Assembly (NCBI RefSeq): GCF_022682305.1 | Contig: NZ_CP093528.1 | Location: 2,865,501 to 2,929,500, forward strand | Source: Shinella zoogloeoides | GTDB taxonomy: Bacteria > Pseudomonadota > Alphaproteobacteria > Rhizobiales > Rhizobiaceae | Length of the DNA stretch: 64,000 nt | Direction of reading: 5' to 3' | Part shown: piece by piece, positions 57,736 to 64,000 of the stretch | How the letters are laid out: each line of letters begins with the position of its first letter | Position numbering within the stretch: the stretch's first letter is position 1 | Notes under the pieces: generated by a model | The model's database searches: none | Told to the model about the DNA's origin: nothing | The model's input: the letters and a program-made list of their open reading frames with translations, nothing else | Translations under genes and position numbers: made by a program

Positions 57736-59825
57736 ACGACCGTCCCGTCGGACATCTTCATAGGGAAACTGCCCGTGATTGGCGTGTCGGAACGATTAGT
57801 CCTCGTTCCGTACTTAAGCAGACCGGTCCCTTTGGGCGAAACACCAAAGTCGATATTAGTGTCCGCCCCTCGGACCTTAAAATCTACCGATGCTCCCGAA
57901 AGCCCTGCGTCAACTTGAGCATAGTTAACTTCATTCCCTGTCAGGGCGAAAACTCGAAAGGCATCAAAACCGCGAGCTTTTAAGAATACACCATCCGATA
58001 AAGACTCTAGACGCGCGGGTCCTGAATTACAGGCAACGGATGGACTGTCGCTGAAATTGTTCAAAAACATCACGGGCATTCTCGGCCCGAGTACGTTGCC
58101 AGTTCTAGTACTTGTCGCTGCGTAGATTGTGCCTGAGCCAATCTCTTCCCACCCCCATCGACCATTGTTATTCGCGGTGCCGCCAGAATGCTGAACGTGA
58201 CCACCCTCACGAGAAAGAACACCGCTGCCTACATTGTTGCTCGAGTTTGCTCCAAGCGCCCGCACCTTTCCGCCCGACAGAGCCGCTATCCCAGCATTCC
58301 GGCAGGTTGTTGCCACAGCATTAGAACAGTCGAGAGTACCGCCATACTCTGCCTGGAAACCGTACCCATAACCATTGATATTGTCTGATACCCCTTCGAC
58401 CGTTGCGAACTGCGCGTCAACACAGCCCCCAACGAAGGCCCACACTCCTACGTCGCCGGCATTGGAGACATGAGCGTATCGGCAGAAAACATCTCCACCG
58501 TCCCTAGCTGCTATTCCGTAGTACCAATTATTTACCCTGATGTTGGGGCCGCAAATAATGTTCCCCCCTTGGGACGCTAAGATGCCGGTATGGGAATGGG
58601 TTGACTGAGCCTTTGCGTCTAGATCAATCGTGAAGCCGTCCAGTAAGCCAAGGCTATTGCCTCCACGCACATGAATACCGCTATCAGTTGGCAGCCCGAC
58701 AGGCTTCACGACGCAGGCATCCGGGTCCGTCACATTCCCAATGATCTGAATTCGTCCGCCGTCCGGGTGGTGAACGGTTCCCGGAGGCTCGTGAACCCCG
58801 TCAGCCACCTTGATTGTGACTGTTACACCAGCGGCAATACGTGTTTTTGCCAGGCTGTCCCATGCCGCCCGAATTGTGGGATAATCGGCAGGCACATTGA
58901 TGGTGCGATTGTTCTGCACCAGCACGTCCGGGGAAAGCCGGGCAACGCCAACATCGGCCTCCCTGTACCAGTTCTTGGCAGTGGCGCCGTCTCCGGGCGG
59001 AGACGAGAACGCAATAGTGCCAGTACCAGCCGTTGAGAAAACTCCGCCGTCTTCCCCGAGCACGATCAGTTTGGCTATGCCATCTTTGACCGGCAGCGAG
59101 GAGGCAGACGAGACACTGTTGCGAATGGGGACATTGCCCTGGCTGACAGCATCTGAGGCGTAACCGGCGGCGATGTCGCGCGCAGCTTCGGCAGCAGCCT
59201 GCGCCGCCTCTGCACGCTGCGCATAAATCAGAGCGTTCGGGTCCGTGATCAGCCGGAACGTCCCGCCGGAAACAAAGCCGGCAAGCATGTCCCCTTCCTG
59301 CAATTCGCCGATTGCCGGGCTTTCACCGCTACGGGTTTTGATGGTCAGAGCCGCGCCGCCGTCGAAACTCACCGTCACGGGTGTCGCCGTATTGGTATGC
59401 GGAACGGGCAGAGTGACCAGCGCGACACCGTCGCCTGCCGGCAGACGCGGCGAGGTCGTGGCGACGATCGCATTCGCGGTGCTGGTCTCGGTCGGGCTCG
59501 CCGTCACGAACTGGTAGCCCGGCAGGAACGTGGTGATCTGCGACCAGGAGCCCGAGCCGGAAGCGCCCACCTTGATGTAAAGCCCGTTCTCAGCGGCGTC
59601 CGGATCGTCATAGACGACGGCGATGGTGTTGGCATCGTAGCCGAGCGTCATGGTCTCCCGCGTGGCAAACCACGGCCCGGAAGACAGGACACCAGACGTG
59701 ACGAGGCTTTCCAGCCAGGCCGACCACGCGCGCGCATCGGCCTTTGCCGGATCGTTTCGGCCAGACGACGGCACGCCATCGGTAACATAGTCGCGCCAGA
59801 CTTCGGCGCCGCGAGGTGCAGGCAT
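57708..59825 (-). CDS. Phage tail fibre/tailspike with right-handed beta-helix
   Basis: A 705-residue protein. The N-terminal part (about 1-200) contains phage tail collar-like sequence (AWSAWLESLVTSGVLSSGPW, GLYIKVGASGSGSWSQITTF), then an Ala-rich helical coiled coil (YAQRAEAAQAAAEAARDIAA). A pectate-lyase-like beta-helix follows (about 305-590; NVPADYPTIRAAWDSL, GILASQGGNIICGPNIRVNN, GVWAFVGGCVDAQFATVEGV). The C-terminal part is probably a trimerisation or receptor domain. It likely degrades or binds surface polysaccharide. The ATG at 59825 follows GGAGAACGAC and is preferred to one 12 bases earlier. Confidence 0.85.
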   Translation of the reverse strand: MPAPRGAEVWRDYVTDGVPSSGRNDPAKADARAWSAWLESLVTSGVLSSGPWFATRETMTLGYDANTIAVVYDDPDAAENGLYIKVGASGSGSWSQITTFLPGYQFVTASPTETSTANAIVATTSPRLPAGDGVALVTLPVPHTNTATPVTVSFDGGAALTIKTRSGESPAIGELQEGDMLAGFVSGGTFRLITDPNALIYAQRAEAAQAAAEAARDIAAGYASDAVSQGNVPIRNSVSSASSLPVKDGIAKLIVLGEDGGVFSTAGTGTIAFSSPPGDGATAKNWYREADVGVARLSPDVLVQNNRTINVPADYPTIRAAWDSLAKTRIAAGVTVTIKVADGVHEPPGTVHHPDGGRIQIIGNVTDPDACVVKPVGLPTDSGIHVRGGNSLGLLDGFTIDLDAKAQSTHSHTGILASQGGNIICGPNIRVNNWYYGIAARDGGDVFCRYAHVSNAGDVGVWAFVGGCVDAQFATVEGVSDNINGYGYGFQAEYGGTLDCSNAVATTCRNAGIAALSGGKVRALGANSSNNVGSGVLSREGGHVQHSGGTANNNGRWGWEEIGSGTIYAATSTRTGNVLGPRMPVMFLNNFSDSPSVACNSGPARLESLSDGVFLKARGFDAFRVFALTGNEVNYAQVDAGLSGASVDFKVRGADTNIDFGVSPKGTGLLKYGTRTNRSDTPITGSFPMKMSDGTVVYVALVAPP

Positions 59826-59903
59826 GTCGTTCTCCATGCGAAAGAGGTGGCTCGGTTTGTCTGAACAGCTTCGGGCGTTTCGCTAAGTGGATTTCCGCCT
59901 CGA

Positions 59904-60734
59904 TTATGCCGCCACCATCATTGGTGTCAGCGCGTTGAAGTAGGCCTGATCCGGCGTCCGCCGGTCAAGGGATGAATGTGGGCGTCTGGTGTTGTAGAAG
60001 TTCAGATATCGGGCGATGCCAGCGCGTGCCTCGGACACAGTCTTGTAGGCATGGAGGTAGACTTCCTCGTATTTGATCGAACGCCAGAGCCGCTCGACGA
60101 AGACATTGTCTCGCCACGCACCCTTGCCATCCATCGAGATGGCGATCTGTGACCTCTTCAGCACGGCGGTGAAGTCGATGGAGGTGAACTGCGATCCCTG
60201 GTCGGTATTGAAGATTTCCGGCCTGCCATGACGGGCAAGTGCCTCCTCCACCGCCTCGATGCAGAAGGCTGCTTCCATCGTGATCGACAACCGCCATGAC
60301 AAGACCTTCCGGCTGAACCAGTCCACGACGGCGCACAGATAGACAAATCCCCGCGCCATGGGGATGTAGGTCAGGTCCATTGCCCACACCTGATTGGGCC
60401 GAGTGACTGCCAGCTTTCGTAGGAGGTAGGGATAAATTTTGTGCCCTGGCGCTGGTTTCGAGGTGTTCGGGCGGCGGTAGATCGCCTCGATGCCCATCTT
60501 CTTCATCAGCGTGGCGACGTGTCGCCGCCCGGTCTCCAGACCTTCTCCTCTCAAGAGCCCTTGCAACATCCGACTTCCGGCAAAGGGGTAGTCGAGATGC
60601 AATTCGTCAATCCGGCGCATAAGGGCCAGATCGCCGTCAGACACCGGACGAGGCAGATAGTAGACGCTGCCACGGCTGAAGCCGAGAAGCTTCGCCTGGC
60701 GCACGACGGATAGCTTGTGCTCGCGGTCGATCAT
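59904..60734 (-). CDS. IS3 family transposase OrfB (DDE integrase core)
   Basis: A 276-residue integrase-type transposase. The HTH_21 region is YPFAGSRMLQGLLRGEGL. The DDE residues are Asp120 in VWAMDLTYIPMARGF, Asp178 in IFNTDQGSQFTS and Glu214 in DNVFVERLWRSIKYEEVY. All three are present, so the enzyme looks intact. The start overlaps the OrfA stop (ATGA), so it is made by re-initiation or as an OrfAB fusion by frameshifting. Confidence 0.93.
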   Translation of the reverse strand: MIDREHKLSVVRQAKLLGFSRGSVYYLPRPVSDGDLALMRRIDELHLDYPFAGSRMLQGLLRGEGLETGRRHVATLMKKMGIEAIYRRPNTSKPAPGHKIYPYLLRKLAVTRPNQVWAMDLTYIPMARGFVYLCAVVDWFSRKVLSWRLSITMEAAFCIEAVEEALARHGRPEIFNTDQGSQFTSIDFTAVLKRSQIAISMDGKGAWRDNVFVERLWRSIKYEEVYLHAYKTVSEARAGIARYLNFYNTRRPHSSLDRRTPDQAYFNALTPMMVAA

Positions 60735-61042
60735 TTCTTTCCGCCCAGCAATCCCGCCTTGCCGAGCGCACCGGATAAAAAATCGTTCTCCAGTGTCAGT
60801 TCGCCGATTTTCGCGTGCAGCGTTTTGACATCGATGGTCGGACCCGACGGCTCCGCTTTCGTTTCATCGCCGAACACACCTGTCGCCCCCTCAAGGAGCT
60901 GGTCTTTCCATTGCTTGATCTGGTTGGCGTGCACATCGAACTGCTGGGACAACTCCACCAGCGTCTGCTCACCTCGGATGGCGGCAAGTGCCACCTTCGC
61001 CTTGAAAGCCGGGCTATGGTTCCGGCGCGGTCGTCTCGTCAT
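60731..61042 (-). CDS. IS3 family transposase OrfA (DNA-binding)
   Basis: A 103-residue helix-turn-helix protein: MTRRPRRNHSPAFKAKVALA, then TLVELSQQFDVHANQIKQWK, followed by a C-terminal leucine-rich helix (IDVKTLHAKIGELTLENDFL). It binds the IS ends and combines with OrfB. The ATG at 61042 has GGAGAG upstream. Confidence 0.9.
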   Translation of the reverse strand: MTRRPRRNHSPAFKAKVALAAIRGEQTLVELSQQFDVHANQIKQWKDQLLEGATGVFGDETKAEPSGPTIDVKTLHAKIGELTLENDFLSGALGKAGLLGGKK

Positions 61043-61178
61043 GGTCTCTCCTGTTCCCGGCATCTAAGCCGAAGTCAGGCAGAAACTCCACTTATCCCCG
61101 CTGTGCAGATTTCCCGAGCCAGCTCTGAAAGCGCTCCGGCGGCAGCCAGAGGCGAGAAGTGAATGTTGTTTGGACTGG

Positions 61179-63284
61179 TCAGGTGACGGTGAAGGCACCC
61201 GTCGCTTCGGCGGTCGCGGGGACGCCGGATGCGTTGATGGCGACGAGCCATGCATAATAAGTGTCGGCCGAAAGCGTCACCGTCCGGCTATCCGCCGCGC
61301 CCGGAGCGCCGTATTCCGTGGCCACCAGCGTTGCGGTTCCCACGTCATCGACCGTGCTGACATAGATGCGGGTCGCGAAGTACCGAGGCGTGTTCGGAGA
61401 AGTCCACCCGAATAGCGCCTCGCCAGGCGTCGAAACATCGACCGTCTGCACGTCGGTAACGGGACCGGGCGAAACAGGATCGGCGGTCGCCGTCAGCGTC
61501 TGGTAGTCGGTCCAGTCGGATTTCGACCCGCCGCCCCAGGCACGCAGACGGACGCGATACTCCTGCCCATCGACCAGATAGCCAGACCGCACCTGCGTGT
61601 CGCCAGCCTTGGAAAAAGCGGATTGCAAGCCCGTCGAGCCGCTGGTGCGGTCATACTCAAGCTCATACATCAGCGACGGCGCGACAAAATCCCATGTCGC
61701 ATTGATGAACGCGGCAGTCGAGCCGCCGGAAACGACCTCTGTCTGGATTGATGCGGCAAAGTTGACCGGCGCGGGCACTCCGCCATTATCGATGGCCGAA
61801 ACCTGCTCACCAGGAACGCCCTCTTCGTGCGCAGCGTCGAAGTCATACATGGTCGATGGAATGACGATCCCGCTGAAGCTGATGCGCATGTTGCGCAAGT
61901 CGATAGACACGCTGGACGTGACTTCGATCGTCGCCTCCGCGAGGCCCCGCGACGGATAATGGACCGTTACGAAGCGCCGGAATGCCACATCGCGGATGTT
62001 GTCCGCAGTATAGTCCGCTACGACCGATACCTTGCGAGCGTTGGCACGGATGAAGGCAAGCTTCTGCTTCCTCTGGCAGTGGTTATGGCTCTGGATGGCC
62101 TGATTGTCGAATGTCTTGGTGCGTTCCGTGCTGTCGTCGACGAAGCCGTATGGGTCGCCGTAGATGGCGGCATCTTCCGTGACGTAGTGGTTCGCCGGAT
62201 TGACATAGCGACCTCGCACCGCAAGCACGGTTGCAGAGCGCCTGCGATTCTTGTCGACGCGGATGCTGAAAATGTTATCCGCAGTCAGCCGCACATCAGG
62301 CGCAACGAATTCGCCGGCATGCACGCCAACTTTGCCGTCGGCGCGTTCGTAAACGACCATTTCGGCCGCCTCGTCCATGATGCGCCCTACTTCGACAGGA
62401 TCGTTGTTGGCGCGGAACCAGAACCCGCCGTGATAGCGGCGCTCAGTACCGCCAGTTCGATTCGTGACGATCTGGTCGCACACGTTTGCCGCATTGATCC
62501 AGTCGGGCAGGTGCATTGCTGAATACGGCATCTTCCCGCCGACCGGATGGCAAAGGTGCCATAGCCGCATCAGCGCCAGATTGCTGGAAAACTCCCACGT
62601 CAGTGGGTTGTCGTAGCGATGCGAGCCGGAACCGCCCTGCGTGCCATCTTTTCGCGGATCGTAGAGCAGCGCCCCGTCCCCCACCGCGGAATGCTCAGGC
62701 ATCTGATTCGGGAAGGCATCGAGATAGTTCTCCTGGTCGACGGTGTCACAGCGCATGCGGACCGAGGCTATGCCGTCACCCCGGCAGGTACTGCCCCAAG
62801 CATCCGGAAAAACGGAAACGACATCGGAATAAGCCGTCTCTGAGTTGAGGCCCGCACGCGTTTGAATGTTGACATAGTGCGACGAGCCAACGCTGTAGTG
62901 GGACGTGACGTTGCCAGATCCATCGAGCGTCAGTTTGTCATCGTGCCCATAATGCTGCACGAAGCCTTGGATGCGATGGCATGCCCAGGCCATGATGTGG
63001 TAGGCGGAGCCGTTTCGCTCTTCAAGGAAGATATAGTCTCCGCCTTTCTTCGTCCGGCCAAGAACGTAGGTCCGGGGCGGTACGTTCTGCTTGAGATTGT
63101 ATGACCCGTCATCGGGCTTTGGTACGGACGGTCTGTCAGGGGCGAGGAGGGAACTCGCCAGGTAAAGCCCGGCGCCGAAAATGGCGTAACCAAGCGCCGT
63201 TGCAAGGGGGCCGGCGAGCGTCGTTGCGATAGCCGTCGACGAAATCAGAAACGAAAAGATAGGCCCGGCGATTAGCTGCGGCAT
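61179..63284 (-). CDS. Phage tail tip/host-specificity protein (lambda J-like)
   Basis: A 701-residue tail protein. A hydrophobic N-terminal stretch (TLAGPLATALGYAIFGAGLY) is followed by a J-like domain: PRTYVLGRTKKGGDYIF, a Cys-containing block WINAANVCDQIVTNRTGGTE, and NRRRSATVLAVRGRYVNPAN. Fibronectin-type domains follow near residues 505-700 (APVNFAASIQTEVVSG, PGPVTDVQTVDVSTPG). It forms the tail tip that contacts the host. The start overlaps the stop of the upstream gene by 13 bases and follows GGAG. The IS lies 88 bases downstream. Confidence 0.85.
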   Translation of the reverse strand: MPQLIAGPIFSFLISSTAIATTLAGPLATALGYAIFGAGLYLASSLLAPDRPSVPKPDDGSYNLKQNVPPRTYVLGRTKKGGDYIFLEERNGSAYHIMAWACHRIQGFVQHYGHDDKLTLDGSGNVTSHYSVGSSHYVNIQTRAGLNSETAYSDVVSVFPDAWGSTCRGDGIASVRMRCDTVDQENYLDAFPNQMPEHSAVGDGALLYDPRKDGTQGGSGSHRYDNPLTWEFSSNLALMRLWHLCHPVGGKMPYSAMHLPDWINAANVCDQIVTNRTGGTERRYHGGFWFRANNDPVEVGRIMDEAAEMVVYERADGKVGVHAGEFVAPDVRLTADNIFSIRVDKNRRRSATVLAVRGRYVNPANHYVTEDAAIYGDPYGFVDDSTERTKTFDNQAIQSHNHCQRKQKLAFIRANARKVSVVADYTADNIRDVAFRRFVTVHYPSRGLAEATIEVTSSVSIDLRNMRISFSGIVIPSTMYDFDAAHEEGVPGEQVSAIDNGGVPAPVNFAASIQTEVVSGGSTAAFINATWDFVAPSLMYELEYDRTSGSTGLQSAFSKAGDTQVRSGYLVDGQEYRVRLRAWGGGSKSDWTDYQTLTATADPVSPGPVTDVQTVDVSTPGEALFGWTSPNTPRYFATRIYVSTVDDVGTATLVATEYGAPGAADSRTVTLSADTYYAWLVAINASGVPATAEATGAFTVT

Positions 63285-63688
63285 TGCAGTCTCCAGATTG
63301 CCAGAGAAGAGGCGAAGACGCGGTCAAAGCCGCGCGGAGTGCGCACCAGCCATCCACATCCGTCGTGGATGGCACCAAATTGTCTTTTCACGTTATTGCG
63401 CGAACCGATGACACCGACAGCCCCGGCTTCCGGCGCCTCGACGCGTTCACTGATTTCATCGGCGCACGATGCGACGAGCGGCACTACGCCACCTGCGGCT
63501 GATATTATGGCTTGGTAGCCGATCTCGTCGCTATACGCGCCTCGCAAGTGCTTTGCCGGGTCTTCATTGCCGAGCCAAATGGCCCAGTCAGCGAGGATAA
63601 TGCAGCAATCTGCATACCCAGGCGCCCACGGCTTTGCTTCGTTGACGGCGACGAACTCCTTCAGTGACGGCTTTACCAATTCGGCCAT
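63272..63688 (-). CDS. Phage tail-assembly protein (DUF6950, NlpC-like)
   Basis: A 138-residue protein with the block PWAPGYADCCIILADWAIWL (candidate catalytic Cys). VGVIGSRNNVKRQFGAIHDG supplies a possible His. This is the plan of the small NlpC/P60-like tail proteins usually encoded just before the J-like gene (lambda K position), often called DUF6950. Both gene ends overlap the neighbours, as in a compact tail operon. The active site is inferred. Confidence 0.7.
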   Translation of the reverse strand: MAELVKPSLKEFVAVNEAKPWAPGYADCCIILADWAIWLGNEDPAKHLRGAYSDEIGYQAIISAAGGVVPLVASCADEISERVEAPEAGAVGVIGSRNNVKRQFGAIHDGCGWLVRTPRGFDRVFASSLAIWRLQCRS

Positions 63689-64000
63689 GAGACGGTCTTG
63701 TCCCGCATCAACGGGACGCGCTTGCAGAACTCATCGTCCGGCGCCGATGGGTTGAGCGTCTTGGAATAAGCGCGCTGGTCGACATCAGACAGAACGCCGC
63801 CGTTAGTGATGTTCCGCAGCGTGAAGCGGTTCGTTACCTCAAGGTTCACGCGCGATGTGATGCCGTCTTCGCTGGCATCATCGGCCACATCGATGTTGTC
63901 GATCTCGCCAGAGAAGACAACAATCGGCTCACCGTCCGGCTGCTCGCGCTCATCCAGAATTTGCAGCTTCACAACGACCGGCGAACCCTGAACCGGCATG
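63673..64000 (-). CDS. Phage tail protein, truncated by the window edge
   Basis: At least 108 residues read from the right edge: VVKLQILDEREQPDGEPIVV, SGEIDNIDVADDASEDGITS and VNLEVTNRFTLRNITNGGVL, ending in MRDKTVSWPNW. An ATG lies at the edge but could be internal, so the N-terminus is unknown. Its position upstream of the NlpC-like and J-like genes suggests a minor tail or tail-tip component (lambda M/L region). No family was confidently recognised. Confidence 0.6.
   Translation of the reverse strand, partial: MPVQGSPVVVKLQILDEREQPDGEPIVVFSGEIDNIDVADDASEDGITSRVNLEVTNRFTLRNITNGGVLSDVDQRAYSKTLNPSAPDDEFCKRVPLMRDKTVSWPNW

Larger units (their letters stand above)
59888..61090 (-). mobile_element. 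IS3-family insertion sequence in the prophage late operon
   Basis: Two overlapping transposase genes are bounded by imperfect terminal inverted repeats: TGGATTTCCGCCT on the left and its near-complement (TGGAGTTTCTGCCT, one gap) on the right. The TG...CA ends are usual for IS3. Matching TAAG/CTTA bases just outside extend the symmetry. No 3-5 bp direct repeat was found at the borders. It lies between the J-like gene and the tail-fibre gene. Confidence 0.8.
54114..64000. mobile_element. Prophage, partial (left end; continues beyond the window)
   Basis: From just after tRNA-Val to the right edge the genes are typical of a tailed phage: tail-tip proteins, J-like central fibre protein, tail fibre, endolysin, Rz/Rz1. 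They run leftward as one late operon, with two opposite-strand cargo genes and one IS3 element added. tRNA 3' ends are common phage integration sites. The integrase, attachment-site partner, capsid and terminase genes are not in the window. Its exact left edge is not proven; the stretch 54114-54210 has no gene. Confidence 0.85.

Noticed and set aside
61091..61178. Remnant of a gene cut by the IS
   Set aside because: An open stretch follows the J-like stop, but there is no convincing start codon or ribosome-binding site and the translation matches nothing I recognise.

Overview
The window is GC-rich alphaproteobacterial chromosome, most likely from the Rhizobiaceae (Rhizobium/Ensifer/Shinella type; the genus cannot be fixed from sequence alone). 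Markers pointing there are homospermidine synthase, a Brucella-type Omp10 lipoprotein, DUF1465/RcdA, CpdR and GapR, CtrA boxes, a RIME-like rhizobial repeat, a RpoH promoter with a ROSE-type thermometer before a small heat-shock gene, and cysteine-free ribosomal protein L36.

Layout. 1-21 kb: a small membrane protein, MFS transporter-DUF1192, rcdA with two CtrA boxes, rpmE, an MsbA-type ABC exporter, a flavoprotein, an orphan MotA/MotB-like pair, suhB-type phosphatase, Sel1 protein, ThiE-like protein, TauE/SafE permease, ArsR-type regulator, two YdcH-type proteins, purEK, rpmJ, a TPR protein, alpha/beta hydrolase, pyruvate kinase-DUF1036, and N-formylglutamate amidohydrolase-DUF1244-gapR. 21-38 kb: DUF882 protein, sigma-54 response regulator, oligoendopeptidase, pabB-pabC, homospermidine synthase, omp10, a nucleotidase-LysM fusion, hemH, qmcA-nfeD, kpsF and an outer-membrane barrel. 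38-54 kb: galU, lytic transglycosylase, SGNH-like protein, gltD/gltB, threonine aldolase, hsp20, a lipase-like hydrolase, hisN, a candidate MmgR-type sRNA, a second N-formylglutamate amidohydrolase, cpdR and tRNA-Val(GAC).

54.1 kb to the right edge is one end of a tailed-phage prophage lying directly against the tRNA-Val gene. Reading leftward: tail-tip genes, a lambda J-like protein, an inserted IS3-family element, a beta-helix tail fibre, then a translationally coupled lysis cassette (lambda R-type endolysin with a C-terminal membrane domain, Rz, partly nested Rz1, and a small membrane protein). Two opposite-strand cargo genes, an AT-richer acyltransferase and an HNH endonuclease, sit between tail fibre and lysis genes. 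The integrase, capsid genes and second attachment site lie outside the window.

Themes. Three cell-cycle factors (RcdA and CpdR, which act on CtrA proteolysis, and the chromosome-binding GapR) lie in one 52-kb stretch, and rcdA itself carries CtrA boxes. Non-coding structure is rich: two candidate sRNAs, a heat-shock promoter plus thermometer, an Irr-like box before hemH, a 12-bp-arm operator-like palindrome before gltB, a terminator with 29-bp perfect arms after gapR, and a hairpin that buries the start codon of the gene after rpmJ. I found no CRISPR array, no rRNA and no clear defence system. The least explained items are the CtrA-associated sRNA candidate before rcdA and the prophage lysis/conversion region.
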